Assembly: GCF_012567545.1 (NCBI RefSeq)
Contig: NZ_CP046182.1
Location: forward strand, 2,324 to 66,323
DNA from: Enterobacteriaceae endosymbiont of Donacia fulgens
GTDB lineage: Bacteria; Pseudomonadota; Gammaproteobacteria; Enterobacterales; Enterobacteriaceae
Direction of reading: 5' to 3'
DNA length: 64,000 bases
Below the pieces are notes generated by a model. That model saw nothing but the letters and a program-made list of their open reading frames with translations, was not told the origin of the DNA and ran no database searches. Made by a program: the position numbers and the translations under genes. Below, piece after piece: positions 11,519 through 20,943 of the stretch; position 1 is the stretch's first letter, and each line of letters begins with the position of its first letter.

Positions 11519-11839
11519 TTAATTTCTTAATCTAGGTGTTATTAATTGTTTTTTTATTGCAACTGATAACTCATCTAAAGAAGAATTTTCTGGATGTTCA
11601 TTCCCAAAAGGTTCTCCTGATAATTGAACTTCTGCTAAATAGGTATGTATTGGTTGCCCATTATCATCTTCCATAACTACATGATACCATGGTTTACTAC
11701 GTAACGTTTTGCTTTCAGCAACTTCATTAATTTTGGGATCACGTAAAGAATATTCAGGATCAACATCAACTATAACTCCTAAAAAACCTAATAATTTATG
11801 TCTTACTTGTTGACCAATACAAAATTTACTGGTAATCAT
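11519..11839 (-). CDS. hspQ: Heat shock protein HspQ (hemimethylated-DNA-binding family)
   Basis: HspQ (YccV) is a small heat-shock protein that in E. coli promotes degradation of DnaA and acts as a specificity factor for Lon; it binds hemimethylated DNA in vitro. The 106 residues compare with 105 in E. coli, and conservation is unusually high: [26 protein letters not shown], split over about residues 6-31, then [12 protein letters not shown] near 58 and TYLAEVQL near 77. The gene has clearly more G and C than its neighbours. In E. coli it lies near tusE; here the two are 5 kb apart. It is convergent with gltX. Confidence 0.95.
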   Translation of the reverse strand: MITSKFCIGQQVRHKLLGFLGVIVDVDPEYSLRDPKINEVAESKTLRSKPWYHVVMEDDNGQPIHTYLAEVQLSGEPFGNEHPENSSLDELSVAIKKQLITPRLRN

Positions 11840-12045
11840 TATTAAGACCCTTTTCTAAGAAATATTACAGTTTTAATATTAATTATATAATAAACTTATT
11901 TAAAATTAAATATTTATTTAAATTAAAAAAATAAAATTAAATAAATTTTTATATATTAAAATATTTAATTTTATAAATAAAATATTTTTTTATTATAATG
12001 ATATTTATATATTAAAATTTTATTTAAAAAAAAGAGAAAAAATAT

Positions 12046-13125
12046 ATGGTAAGACCAATCTGTGCTATTATTAATAGTAATGCATTAAAAAATAATTTAA
12101 AAATAATAAAAAATATTGCATATAAATCTAAAGTTTGGTCAGTATTAAAAGCAGATGCTTATGGTCATGGTATTAAAAATATTTATCCTATTATAAAAAA
12201 TAATAGTGATGGTTTTGCTATTTTAACATTAGATGAAGCTATAATTTTAAGAAAAAATGGTTGTAATAAACCTATTCTATTATTAGAAGGTTTCTTTAAT
12301 AAAGAAGAATTATATTTTATTTATAAATATTTTTTAACTATTACAATACATAATAAATGGCAACTTAATAGTTTAATTAAATATAAATCAAAATATCCTA
12401 TTAATATATACATAAAAATTAATACTGGGATGAATAGATTAGGATTTCCCGTAAAAGATGTTATCCCAATAATAAATATTATTAAAAATAAAATTAATGT
12501 TTATAACATAACTCTAATGACTCATTTTGCTGATGCTTCTCAAAATTCTTATTTTGTAAAAAAACAAATAAATAATATTAAAAAAAATATTAATGTTTAT
12601 CATAATTTTCCATGTTCATTCGCAAATTCTGCAGCAATATTATGGCATTCATATAGTTATTATGATTGGATAAGAACTGGAGTTATTTTATATGGAGCTT
12701 CACCAACAGGTGATTGGAAAGATATTTCTAAAAAAAAAATACAACCAGTAATGACATTAAAAAGTAAAATAATATCTATTCAAAAAATATATCCAGGAGA
12801 TACAATAGGATATAATTGTAGATATTATACAAAAAAAAAACATAGAATAGGTATTGTTGCATGTGGTTACGCTGATGGTTATCCTCGAAACATTAATAAT
12901 AAAACATATGTTTTAATTAAAGGTATTAAAACATTAATATTAGGTAATGTATCTATGGATATGATTGTAATAGATTTAACAAATATACCAACAGCTAAAA
13001 TAGGTAGTTCAGTAGAATTATGGGGAGAAAATATTAAAATAGATGATATTGCTAAATCTTCCAATACTATTGGATATGAATTAATGTGTTCTGTATCTAA
13101 AAGAGTACCTAGAATTTTAAAATAA
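12046..13125 (+). CDS. alr: Alanine racemase
   Basis: PLP enzyme that makes D-alanine for peptidoglycan. It has 359 residues, the same as E. coli Alr. The PLP lysine is in VLKADAYGHG near residue 34, the second catalytic residue Tyr is in CGYADGYPR near 273, and MDM is near 305. It keeps the family start after an AT-rich leader of about 200 nt. With murB, dapABD and mreBCD it shows that wall synthesis continues. E. coli has dnaB-alr side by side; here dnaB is at 29818. Confidence 0.96.
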   Translation: MVRPICAIINSNALKNNLKIIKNIAYKSKVWSVLKADAYGHGIKNIYPIIKNNSDGFAILTLDEAIILRKNGCNKPILLLEGFFNKEELYFIYKYFLTITIHNKWQLNSLIKYKSKYPINIYIKINTGMNRLGFPVKDVIPIINIIKNKINVYNITLMTHFADASQNSYFVKKQINNIKKNINVYHNFPCSFANSAAILWHSYSYYDWIRTGVILYGASPTGDWKDISKKKIQPVMTLKSKIISIQKIYPGDTIGYNCRYYTKKKHRIGIVACGYADGYPRNINNKTYVLIKGIKTLILGNVSMDMIVIDLTNIPTAKIGSSVELWGENIKIDDIAKSSNTIGYELMCSVSKRVPRILK

Positions 13126-13174
13126 TTTTTTAATATTTAAAGACTGAAAAATAAAAAAATAACAAATTTTATAT

Positions 13175-14803
13175 TTACTTTTTTAGTATTTTTTTTAAAT
13201 TATTTATATTTATTCTAAAAAATAATGGTTTAAATTTATTAATTTTTCTATTAATTAAAGGTAATTTAATTTCATTTAAACATAATTTTTTTTTTAAAAA
13301 TAATTCTGTTTTTTTAGATAAAATAGGCATAATTGGTTTTATATATATCATTATTACACGAAACATATTAATACCTAAAGAACAAATACTATGAACTTTT
13401 TTTTTTTTTAAATTATCTTTAATTAATAACCATGGTTTATATTTATCAATATAATAATTAGCTTTATCTGATAAAATTATTATTTGTTTAATAACATGAC
13501 TAAATTTACCTTGCATAAAATATTCATGAATAATTTCAGATTTTTTAACAAATTTTAAATATAAAGACATATTAATACTTTTAGATAAACTATCATTAAA
13601 ATAATTGTTAATAAAATATGCATTTCTTGAAGCTAAATTAACAATTTTATTTACAATATCACTATTTATTTTAAACATAAAATCATAAAAATTAAAATTA
13701 ATATCATTAATATCAGATGATAATTTAGAAGCATAATAGTAACGTAAACTATCAGAATCTACAAAATTTAACCATTGTTTTGCGGTAATAAAATTACCTT
13801 TAGATTTAGACATTTTAGATCCGTTTAATGTTACATGACCATGAACAAATAATTTAGTAGGTTTTCTAAAATTACTTCCTTCTAATATTGCAGGCCAAAA
13901 TAAACTATGAAAATAAATAATATCTTTTCCAATAAAATGATATAATTCTGTATTTGAATCTCTTTTCCACCATTCATAAAAATTAATTTTTTTATTATCA
14001 CATAAATTTTTAAAAGTACTCATGTAACCTATTGGAGCATCTAACCATACATAAAAATATTTGTTAATAGAATTAGGTATTTTAAAACCAAAATATGGAC
14101 CATCTCTAGTTATATCCCATTTTTTTAAACCTAGAATGAACCATTCATATATCTTATTTTTTACTTTTTTATTTAAAACACTAGAATAAATCCAATTTTT
14201 TAAAAAATTATTAAATTGAGGTAAATCAAAAAAAAAATGTTCAGAATTACATAATATAGGAGTTGTATTAGATAAAATAGAAATTGGAGTAATTAAATCT
14301 ATAGATGAATAAGTTGCTCCACAATTTTCACAATTATCACCATATTGATCTATAGATTTACAATTAGGACATAATCCTTTTACAAATCTATCAGGTAAAA
14401 AAATATTATGAACAAAATCGTATAATTGTTTAATAATTTTTTTCTTAATAAAATTTCGTTTTTTTAAACGATTAAAAATTAATTTAGAAAAAAAAAAGTT
14501 TTCATTACTATGTGTAGTATAATAGTTATCATAACTAATATTAAATTTTTTTAAATCTGTAATATGTTCATAATATATTTTATTAATTAAATCTTCAGGA
14601 CTTATATTTAAGTCTCGAGCTTTTAACATAACAGGAGTACCATGTGCATCATCAGCACAAATAAAAAATATTTTATTCCCACACATACGATGATATCTAA
14701 CCCAAATATCTGCTTGTATATGTTCTAACATATGACCTAAATGAATACTACCATTAGAATAAGGTAAAGCACATGTAACTAGTATTTTTTTTTTTAATAA
14801 CAT
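13175..14803 (-). CDS. metG: Methionyl-tRNA synthetase, short form
   Basis: Class Ia synthetase that charges initiator and elongator tRNA-Met. The HIGH-type motif is in PYSNGSIHLGHMLEHIQ at about 14-30, the zinc knuckle is CPNCKSIDQYGDNCENCG near 144-161, and KMSKS is in GSKMSKSKGNF near 330. At 542 residues it stops where the catalytic and anticodon-binding core ends; the E. coli enzyme (677) has an extra C-terminal tRNA-binding and dimerisation domain that is absent here. The E. coli core of about 550 residues is known to be active as a monomer, so the short form should work. A 13-A tract on the coding strand lies at 13397-13409. Confidence 0.96.
   Translation of the reverse strand: MLLKKKILVTCALPYSNGSIHLGHMLEHIQADIWVRYHRMCGNKIFFICADDAHGTPVMLKARDLNISPEDLINKIYYEHITDLKKFNISYDNYYTTHSNENFFFSKLIFNRLKKRNFIKKKIIKQLYDFVHNIFLPDRFVKGLCPNCKSIDQYGDNCENCGATYSSIDLITPISILSNTTPILCNSEHFFFDLPQFNNFLKNWIYSSVLNKKVKNKIYEWFILGLKKWDITRDGPYFGFKIPNSINKYFYVWLDAPIGYMSTFKNLCDNKKINFYEWWKRDSNTELYHFIGKDIIYFHSLFWPAILEGSNFRKPTKLFVHGHVTLNGSKMSKSKGNFITAKQWLNFVDSDSLRYYYASKLSSDINDINFNFYDFMFKINSDIVNKIVNLASRNAYFINNYFNDSLSKSINMSLYLKFVKKSEIIHEYFMQGKFSHVIKQIIILSDKANYYIDKYKPWLLIKDNLKKKKVHSICSLGINMFRVIMIYIKPIMPILSKKTELFLKKKLCLNEIKLPLINRKINKFKPLFFRININNLKKILKK
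13397..13409 (-). repeat. 13-nt A tract within metG
   Basis: A run of 13 T on the plus strand (A on the coding strand) encodes the end of a Leu codon and four Lys codons near residue 466. Such tracts are prone to polymerase slippage. Confidence 0.9.
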
Positions 14804-14865
14804 ATTATCTTACTTATTATATTTTTATCTAAATAATAAAACTTATTTAATTTTTTAAAAATATT

Positions 14866-15387
14866 TTAATAAAAGAGTTTTATTATAATATTATTACAAA
14901 TAGGATACAATAAATATAAAGAAAATATTAAATATAAATAACAAAAAACATCTTCATTAAGTAATTTTTTTGTAATAAGGGGTAATCTAAATTTTTTTTT
15001 ATACGGCCATAATAATGGCACCCCAGATGGAGTTAATATATCTGCAATAATATGACTACAATAACCTATAATTAAACCTAATCTAACATCAAAAATATGA
15101 TTTAATTTTAAATTAATAGAAAAAATAATAAATCCAAAACTTAAAATAGATAACAAACTATGTGTAAATCCTCTATGTCCAAATATTTTATTAATTAAAT
15201 ATGATAACATTTTAATTTGACGTCCTAAAATAGATTTAGGATTATCAATATCTGGTAATAAACATGTAATTATTGAAACAGGGATAATACGCCACCAATC
15301 ATCATGATACATAATTTTAGAAAAAATAAAATGTTGTATTAAAATACTACTAGTTATTGTAAATATTATATGTCCTTTAACTGTCAT
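14866..15387 (-). CDS. ydjM: YdjM-like inner membrane protein (DUF457, metal-dependent hydrolase family)
   Basis: Of unknown exact function. It resembles E. coli YdjM, a LexA-regulated inner-membrane protein, over its length: VKGHIIFTI at the start, DDWWRIIP near 29, TCLLPDIDNPKSILG near 41-55, FGHRGFTHS near 69-77 and SHIIADILTPSGVPLLWP near 111-128. The His and Asp residues in these motifs are what gives the family its 'metal-dependent hydrolase' label. At 173 residues it is a little shorter than YdjM (196). Several membrane helices alternate with the motifs. It lies between metG and rnb on the same strand. No SOS box is visible. Confidence 0.88.
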   Translation of the reverse strand: MTVKGHIIFTITSSILIQHFIFSKIMYHDDWWRIIPVSIITCLLPDIDNPKSILGRQIKMLSYLINKIFGHRGFTHSLLSILSFGFIIFSINLKLNHIFDVRLGLIIGYCSHIIADILTPSGVPLLWPYKKKFRLPLITKKLLNEDVFCYLYLIFSLYLLYPICNNIIIKLFY

Positions 15388-15407
15388 ATAAACTTACCTA
15401 ATATAAA

Positions 15408-17345
15408 TTACTGAATTAATTTAGCAATAATACCATTAATATTTATTTTTTTTATAATAACTTTTATTTTATCAGTAACTTTAAAAAATAATTTATTTTT
15501 ATTTAAAATAATTCCTTTTTCCTGATTAAGAATAAAATTATTATTTAAAAATTTTTTAGGAATAAAAGCATAAGCACCATTTTCAATAAATCTTACTTTA
15601 ATACCAGAATATAATATATCAATAATTTCAGATAAAAAAATTTTATTACGAATAGAAATATTTCTAAAATATTCTAAATATAAAAAATTATATAAATCTT
15701 TTTGTACTTGTTTATGTAAATAACGTTTTTGATTCATATTAATATATATATTATCTAAAGGTTTTTCTATATTATCTTTTTTATTTATAATTGATTTTAT
15801 TAATCTATGATTAATCATATCTCCAAATTTACGAATAGGCGATGTCCAAGTAGCATATCTTTTTAAACCTAAAGAAAAATGAGGACCTGGTTTTATATTA
15901 AATAATGTAATTAATTGATATTTTTTTATTCTATTTAAAACGAATGATAATTTTAAATCTTGTAATTTATTATATATAGTTTTATATCCTTTTAAAGTCA
16001 TTAAAAATGATTTATTATATTTAATATTAAATTCGTTCAATAATTCTATTATTTTATCAATTTTATTGATATTAAAACCATAATATATATTATATATACC
16101 AAAACCTAAATTTTTATATAATATTTCAGATGCACATATATTAGCTGTTATCATTGCAGTTTCAATTATTTTATGTGCTATTCTTTTTTTTTCTATTATT
16201 ATATTTAACAAATTACCCTTATTATCAATAATAAATTTATAATCTGTATTATTAAAATTTACAATATTTTTATAATTCCATTTTTTACGATATAAATAAA
16301 ATTTATATAATAAAAAAATTTGTTGTTTAATTTTATTATTATTAGGTTTCCAAGTTCCTTTTTTTTCTAATAAATCTGAAACATCATTATAATTTAATTT
16401 TGCTCTTGATTTTATCCAACCGGTAAAAAAAATTATTTTTTTATTTAAAAAACCATTTTTATTAATTATTACTTTACAAATTAAAACTGGTCTTTTCTTA
16501 TTAGGATGTAAAGAACAAAAATTTTCTGATAAAATTTTTGGCAATAAAGAAATTGTTAAACCCGGTAAATAATTTGTAAACATTCTTTCTGATGCTATTT
16601 GATCTATTTTACTATCTTTTTTAATATAAGAAGTAGGATCTGAAATAGCAATATAAATTAATAATTCCTCTTTAGATATTTTTTCTATATATAATGCATC
16701 ATCTATATCTTTAGTATCTTTATTATCTATTGTAATAAAACATAATTTTGTTAAATCTTTTCTATGTATATTTTCATCTAAAAATTCTATTTTTTTACAT
16801 AGATCATTACTAGGAGAATTAATTGAAAGATTATATTTTGATAAAATTTTCCACCATGAGGTTAAATGTTTATTATTTGTAGTTATAATTTCTGTTATTT
16901 CTGCTATAAATAAATCATTATTTTTTTTTAATAAAGGATGTTGAATAATTTTTGCAATTACTTGATCACCATTTTTAAAATCATTTTTAATATCTCTTCC
17001 TATAACACATTTTATTATATTATTATATAAAATTTTTTTTTTAGGAATAATATAAATAGTATCCATTTTTTTTTTTATTATTCCTTCGAAGATATTAATA
17101 TTAGATTTTAATAATTTAATTGGTATAACTTGTAATTTATTATTAATATTTTGTATATTAGCTAATATATAATCTCCTTCCATAATATATTTTAAATAAA
17201 TATAAGAAATATGATATATATCATTTTTGTCTGTTTCTAAAATTACTGTATTTTTATTTAAAAATTTTACAGAACCTTTAATAGAAGGTAAATTTTTTGA
17301 AAAATTTTTTTTTAGTTTAAAAAGTAAAATATTATTATAAAGCAT
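15408..17345 (-). CDS. rnb: Exoribonuclease II
   Basis: Processive 3'-5' exoribonuclease for single-stranded RNA. The 645 residues match E. coli RNase II (644), and the N terminus resembles RNase II rather than RNase R, which is longer. Cold-shock-like domains fill about the first 170 residues. The RNB catalytic domain has IDNKDTKDIDDALY near 206-219 with the metal-binding aspartates, then FTNYLPGLTISLLP and WTSPIRKFGDMINHRL near 500. An S1 domain closes the protein. In many reduced genomes a single RNB-family enzyme remains; whether RNase R is also present cannot be seen here. Confidence 0.95.
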   Translation of the reverse strand: MLYNNILLFKLKKNFSKNLPSIKGSVKFLNKNTVILETDKNDIYHISYIYLKYIMEGDYILANIQNINNKLQVIPIKLLKSNINIFEGIIKKKMDTIYIIPKKKILYNNIIKCVIGRDIKNDFKNGDQVIAKIIQHPLLKKNNDLFIAEITEIITTNNKHLTSWWKILSKYNLSINSPSNDLCKKIEFLDENIHRKDLTKLCFITIDNKDTKDIDDALYIEKISKEELLIYIAISDPTSYIKKDSKIDQIASERMFTNYLPGLTISLLPKILSENFCSLHPNKKRPVLICKVIINKNGFLNKKIIFFTGWIKSRAKLNYNDVSDLLEKKGTWKPNNNKIKQQIFLLYKFYLYRKKWNYKNIVNFNNTDYKFIIDNKGNLLNIIIEKKRIAHKIIETAMITANICASEILYKNLGFGIYNIYYGFNINKIDKIIELLNEFNIKYNKSFLMTLKGYKTIYNKLQDLKLSFVLNRIKKYQLITLFNIKPGPHFSLGLKRYATWTSPIRKFGDMINHRLIKSIINKKDNIEKPLDNIYINMNQKRYLHKQVQKDLYNFLYLEYFRNISIRNKIFLSEIIDILYSGIKVRFIENGAYAFIPKKFLNNNFILNQEKGIILNKNKLFFKVTDKIKVIIKKININGIIAKLIQ

Positions 17346-17381
17346 AATATTAATTATAAATTTTCTGAAATTTTTTAATAA

Positions 17382-17909
17382 TTAAAATGGAATATCGTCT
17401 TCAAAATCAAGAAGATTTTCATTTTTACTTATAGATAATTTATTATTATCATTTTTTTCTATCATATCATTAGATGTATTTGTTTTTTTATTCCAATCAT
17501 TTTGAATTTCTTTTAAATTTTTATCTTTATTTAATAAATTATTATTATCATTTTGTCGTAAACTATTTAATATTTGCATTGTCCCTCCTATACTTACAAT
17601 TATTTCAGTTATATAATTATCTTGCCCATTTTGGTTTTGCCATTTTCTAGTTTGTAAATAACCTTCAATATAAACTTGAGAACCTTTTTTTAAATATTCA
17701 TTAGAAATTTCTGCTAATTTTCCAAATATTACAATTCTATGCCATTCAGTTTTTTCTTTATTTTCTCCAGTATTCTTGTCCTTCCAATGACTTGAAGTTG
17801 CAACTATAATATTTACAACAGGATTACCGTTAGGCATATAGCGTATTTCAGGATTTTTTCCTAAAAAACCAATTATAATTACTTTATTAACCCCTCTCTT
17901 ACTAGCCAT
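17382..17909 (-). CDS. ssb: Single-stranded DNA-binding protein
   Basis: Tetrameric OB-fold protein that coats single-stranded DNA and recruits replication and repair enzymes. The OB fold fills residues 1 to about 112 ([20 protein letters not shown] near 5-24, [12 protein letters not shown] near 55). It is followed by a low-complexity Asn/Asp/Lys linker and the intact acidic tip DFEDDIPF that binds partner proteins. It has 175 residues against 178 in E. coli. An AAGGA Shine-Dalgarno sequence stands before the ATG. Its usual neighbour uvrA is absent. Confidence 0.97.
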   Translation of the reverse strand: MASKRGVNKVIIIGFLGKNPEIRYMPNGNPVVNIIVATSSHWKDKNTGENKEKTEWHRIVIFGKLAEISNEYLKKGSQVYIEGYLQTRKWQNQNGQDNYITEIIVSIGGTMQILNSLRQNDNNNLLNKDKNLKEIQNDWNKKTNTSNDMIEKNDNNKLSISKNENLLDFEDDIPF

Positions 17910-17978
17910 TTTTAATCCTTTTAATTAAAAATTAATATTTTTAAATTATTAACAATATTATTACATAAAAAATATAAA

Positions 17979-18854
17979 TTATATAGAAAATAAATTTCCA
18001 ATAAGAAAACGTAATTTTTTCATTGCATTTTTTTCTAATTGTCGTATACGTTCTGCAGATATACCATAATAATTTGCTAATTCTTGTAATGTAGTTTTTT
18101 TTTTATTTTTATTCAACCATCTTAAATTAATAATATTACGGCTACGATAATCTAATTTTAATATAGCTTTATATAATTTTTCTGAAATAAATTTACTCCA
18201 ATTATCTTTTTCAATTATATTAGCAAAATTAGAATTATGATCTTTAAGAAAAATATTAGAATTAATTTTTTTATTTTTAAAATTATCTTTTGTATTATCA
18301 TTCATATCTTGTGCTGACATACGTGATTCCATTTCACAAACATCTTTAATAGATACTCCTAATTCATTAGCTACCATTTTAATTTCATCTTGATTAAACC
18401 AACCTAATCTTTGTTTAGCTTTTCGTAAATTAAAAAATAGTTTTCTTTGTGCTTTTGTAGTAGCAACTTTAACAATTCTCCAATTACGTAAAACATATTC
18501 ATGTATTTCGGCTTTAATCCAATGAATAGCAAAAGATACTAATCTAACTCCAATTTCTGGATTAAATCTACGTACAGCTTTCATTAAACCTATATTACCT
18601 TCTTGAATAAGATCTGCCTGTTGTAATCCATATCCTGAATAATATTTAGCTACATGTATAACAAATCTTAAGTGTGATAAAATTAATTTTTTTGCAGCTT
18701 CTAAATCTCCTTTATAATATAATTTTTTTGATAATTCTTGTTCTTCCCTAGAAGTTAACATTGGATAATTATTTGTTACATTTATATATGAATCTAATGT
18801 ACCTATAGGTAGAATAGAAGATCTTAAATTAGAGGTAAATATATTTTTATACAT
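17979..18854 (-). CDS. rpoH: RNA polymerase sigma-32 factor
   Basis: Heat-shock sigma factor. The regions read clearly: 2.1-2.4 around [19 protein letters not shown] and [20 protein letters not shown], the RpoH box [10 protein letters not shown] that separates sigma-32 from sigma-70, and region 4.2 with [18 protein letters not shown]. The open frame begins at a TTG at 18866, but the strong Shine-Dalgarno GGAGG lies between that TTG and the ATG at 18854, so I choose the ATG (291 residues; E. coli 284). In E. coli rpoH follows ftsY-ftsE-ftsX; here it directly follows ftsY. No obvious RNA thermometer hairpin is visible. Confidence 0.96.
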   Translation of the reverse strand: MYKNIFTSNLRSSILPIGTLDSYINVTNNYPMLTSREEQELSKKLYYKGDLEAAKKLILSHLRFVIHVAKYYSGYGLQQADLIQEGNIGLMKAVRRFNPEIGVRLVSFAIHWIKAEIHEYVLRNWRIVKVATTKAQRKLFFNLRKAKQRLGWFNQDEIKMVANELGVSIKDVCEMESRMSAQDMNDNTKDNFKNKKINSNIFLKDHNSNFANIIEKDNWSKFISEKLYKAILKLDYRSRNIINLRWLNKNKKKTTLQELANYYGISAERIRQLEKNAMKKLRFLIGNLFSI

Positions 18855-18914
18855 TAATTCCTCCAAAAATAAAAAAATATTAATAATTAATTTTAAATTA
18901 ATTAATAATAATTA

Positions 18915-19859
18915 TTAATCTGTAAAAATTGCATTTATGAAATCTTTTGCATTAAATAAATATAAATCTGTAATCTTTTCTCCACAACAAAGATATCTTA
19001 TTGGGATATTAAATTCATTTGCTAAGGAAAAAATAATACCACCTTTTGCTGTCCCATCTATTTTAGTTATTGTAATACCTGTTATTCCTATATTATCATG
19101 AAATGTTTTAAGTTGATTAATAGAATTTTGTCCAATATTTGAATCTATAATTAGCATTATTTCATTAATAATCATATTATTATTTTTTTTTATTACACGT
19201 GTAATTTTTTTTAACTCTTCCATAAGTAAAAAATTATTATGTAATCTTCCTGATGTATCCGCAATTAAAATATCTATTTTTTCTTTTTTAGCTTTAGAAA
19301 TTGCATCAAAAATAATTGCTGAGCTATCTTTTTTTTTAGAATTATACATAAAAAAACTATTACTTTTTTTACTCCAGGAAAATAATTGTTCATGTGCACC
19401 AGCTCTAAAAGTATCACCAGAAGCTAAAAGTACAGATTTTTGTTTTTTATAAAAATAATATGCTAATTTCCCTATTGTAGTTGTTTTACCAACTCCATTA
19501 ACACCTATTATTAATATTATAAATGGTTTTTTATTATTATTAATATTTAATGGGATTTCTACTGGAAGTAAAATTTTTAGCATTTCTGCCTTTATATATT
19601 TATATAATTGAGAAGAATTTTCTAAATTATTTAATTTTACATATTTTTTTGTTAAATTAATAATTTTTTTTGTAGTATGTATCCCTACATCAGAAATAAT
19701 TAATTTTTCTTGTAATTTATTAAATAATTTTTCATTAATATTGTTTTTTTTTTTAAAAAGATTAAAAATTTCTTTACTAATATTTTTACTTGTTTTAATT
19801 AATTTTTTTTTTAAATAATTAAAAAAACCTATTTTTTTTTTATTTTTTTCATTTATCAT
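18915..19859 (-). CDS. ftsY: Signal recognition particle receptor FtsY, short form
   Basis: SRP-receptor GTPase that docks ribosomes making membrane proteins onto the translocon. The NG core is complete: the N domain, the G1 loop GVNGVGKTTTIGKL near 118, GDTFRAGAHEQL, G3 DTSGR near 197, and TKIDGTAKGG near 260. At 314 residues it lacks most of the acidic N-terminal A domain of E. coli FtsY (497); a short Lys-rich N terminus replaces it. Such NG-only forms are usual in reduced genomes. It is divergent from rsmD, as in E. coli, and upstream of rpoH; ftsE and ftsX are gone. Confidence 0.95.
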   Translation of the reverse strand: MINEKNKKKIGFFNYLKKKLIKTSKNISKEIFNLFKKKNNINEKLFNKLQEKLIISDVGIHTTKKIINLTKKYVKLNNLENSSQLYKYIKAEMLKILLPVEIPLNINNNKKPFIILIIGVNGVGKTTTIGKLAYYFYKKQKSVLLASGDTFRAGAHEQLFSWSKKSNSFFMYNSKKKDSSAIIFDAISKAKKEKIDILIADTSGRLHNNFLLMEELKKITRVIKKNNNMIINEIMLIIDSNIGQNSINQLKTFHDNIGITGITITKIDGTAKGGIIFSLANEFNIPIRYLCCGEKITDLYLFNAKDFINAIFTD

Positions 19860-19987
19860 TTTTTTATAAAAATCTTTAAATTATCTAGTAATAAAATACT
19901 TGATTTAATTAAAATAAATTATTATTTAAATAATATAACAAAAATAATTTTAAAGTAATTATTCTTAATAAGAATATTGTATAAATT

Positions 19988-20566
19988 ATGAAAAAAAAAA
20001 AATATAATAATATTAATATTATATCTGGAAAATTTAAAGGTAAAAAAATAAAAGTTATAAATAGTGAAATTTTAAAACCTACAATGTGTTTTATTCGGGA
20101 AAATTTATTTAATTGGCTTATGAAAAATAATTTATATAAGTTGAAATGTTTAGATTGTTATGCTGGTACTGGAATTTTAAGTTTCGAAGCTCTTTCTAGG
20201 AATGCTTTATTAGCTACATTAATAGAAAATAATAAAAAAATATTTCAACAATTAAAAAAAAATATTTTTTTATTAAAAATAAAAAATATTTTTTTGATTT
20301 ATAATGATACTATTAATTTTTTATCAAAAAAATCAAATATTCAATATGATCTTATTTTCATAGATCCACCATTTTGTGAAAAAAATATTTTATTACAAAA
20401 AACTTGTATTTTGTTAGAAAAAAATAACTGGTTAACAAATAATGCAAGAATTTTCATTGAATATAAAAAAAAAAGTAATAATTTTTTGTTACCTAACAAT
20501 TGGATAAAATATAGACAAAAAACATTTGGGATGGTTACATATCTTTTATATCAAAAATTTATATAA
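19988..20566 (+). CDS. rsmD: 16S rRNA (guanine-966-N2)-methyltransferase
   Basis: Methylates G966 of 16S rRNA with S-adenosylmethionine. The 192 residues are close to the 198 of E. coli. Visible are ISGKFKGKKI near residue 11, KPTMCFIRENLFNWL near 32, the SAM motif DCYAGTGILSFEALSR near 54-69, and the catalytic DPPF near 122. It is divergent from ftsY, as in E. coli. The gene opens with ATG followed directly by 12 A (four Lys codons), an unusual start context. Confidence 0.94.
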   Translation: MKKKKYNNINIISGKFKGKKIKVINSEILKPTMCFIRENLFNWLMKNNLYKLKCLDCYAGTGILSFEALSRNALLATLIENNKKIFQQLKKNIFLLKIKNIFLIYNDTINFLSKKSNIQYDLIFIDPPFCEKNILLQKTCILLEKNNWLTNNARIFIEYKKKSNNFLLPNNWIKYRQKTFGMVTYLLYQKFI

Positions 20567-20574
20567 ATAAAAAA

Positions 20575-20826
20575 TTATAATTTTTTTATTAAAAAAAAAT
20601 ATGGAGTATCACATATTTTTTTACTAATGATATTGTAATTCATAAAATGACAAAAATATTTTATATCTGTATTAACTAATAAATCATTTGTAATAATTAA
20701 TAAAGTTTCATTTTTTTTTATCTGAAGTGTTTTTTTTCTAATCATCATTATAGTATTTGGACATTGTAGTCCTTGTATATCTAAAATATGATTTGCATTT
20801 TTATAAAAATTATTTTTTTTAAACAT
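20575..20826 (-). CDS. tusA: Sulfur carrier protein TusA with altered CPxP motif
   Basis: TusA takes sulfur from IscS and passes it to TusBCD in tRNA 2-thiolation. The fold and the family length (83 residues, E. coli 81) are preserved: ILDIQGLQCPNTIMMIRK at 14-31 holds the active Cys22. The hallmark CPxP motif reads C-P-N-T because the second proline is replaced by Thr25. The gene is convergent with rsmD; in E. coli tusA is also close to rsmD. TusE is at 6343. Function is probable because Cys22 is intact. Confidence 0.9.
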   Translation of the reverse strand: MFKKNNFYKNANHILDIQGLQCPNTIMMIRKKTLQIKKNETLLIITNDLLVNTDIKYFCHFMNYNIISKKICDTPYFFLIKKL

Positions 20827-20943
20827 TTTAATATATTATTAATATATAAATTTATATGAATAATTTTATTATAATAAAAAAAATTTTTTTTTTTATAAAA
20901 ATTTTATAAATAAATTTATATTTTAAATATATAAGGTAATAAT

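Noticed and set aside
12879..13064. Minus-strand open frame inside alr
   Set aside because: Shadow of the conserved alr reading frame; no start signal or family similarity.
18855..18866. Upstream TTG start of rpoH
   Set aside because: The Shine-Dalgarno sequence GGAGG lies after this codon, so the downstream ATG is the start.
20827..20943. LexA (SOS) box before recA
   Set aside because: No CTGT-N8-ACAG pattern is present.
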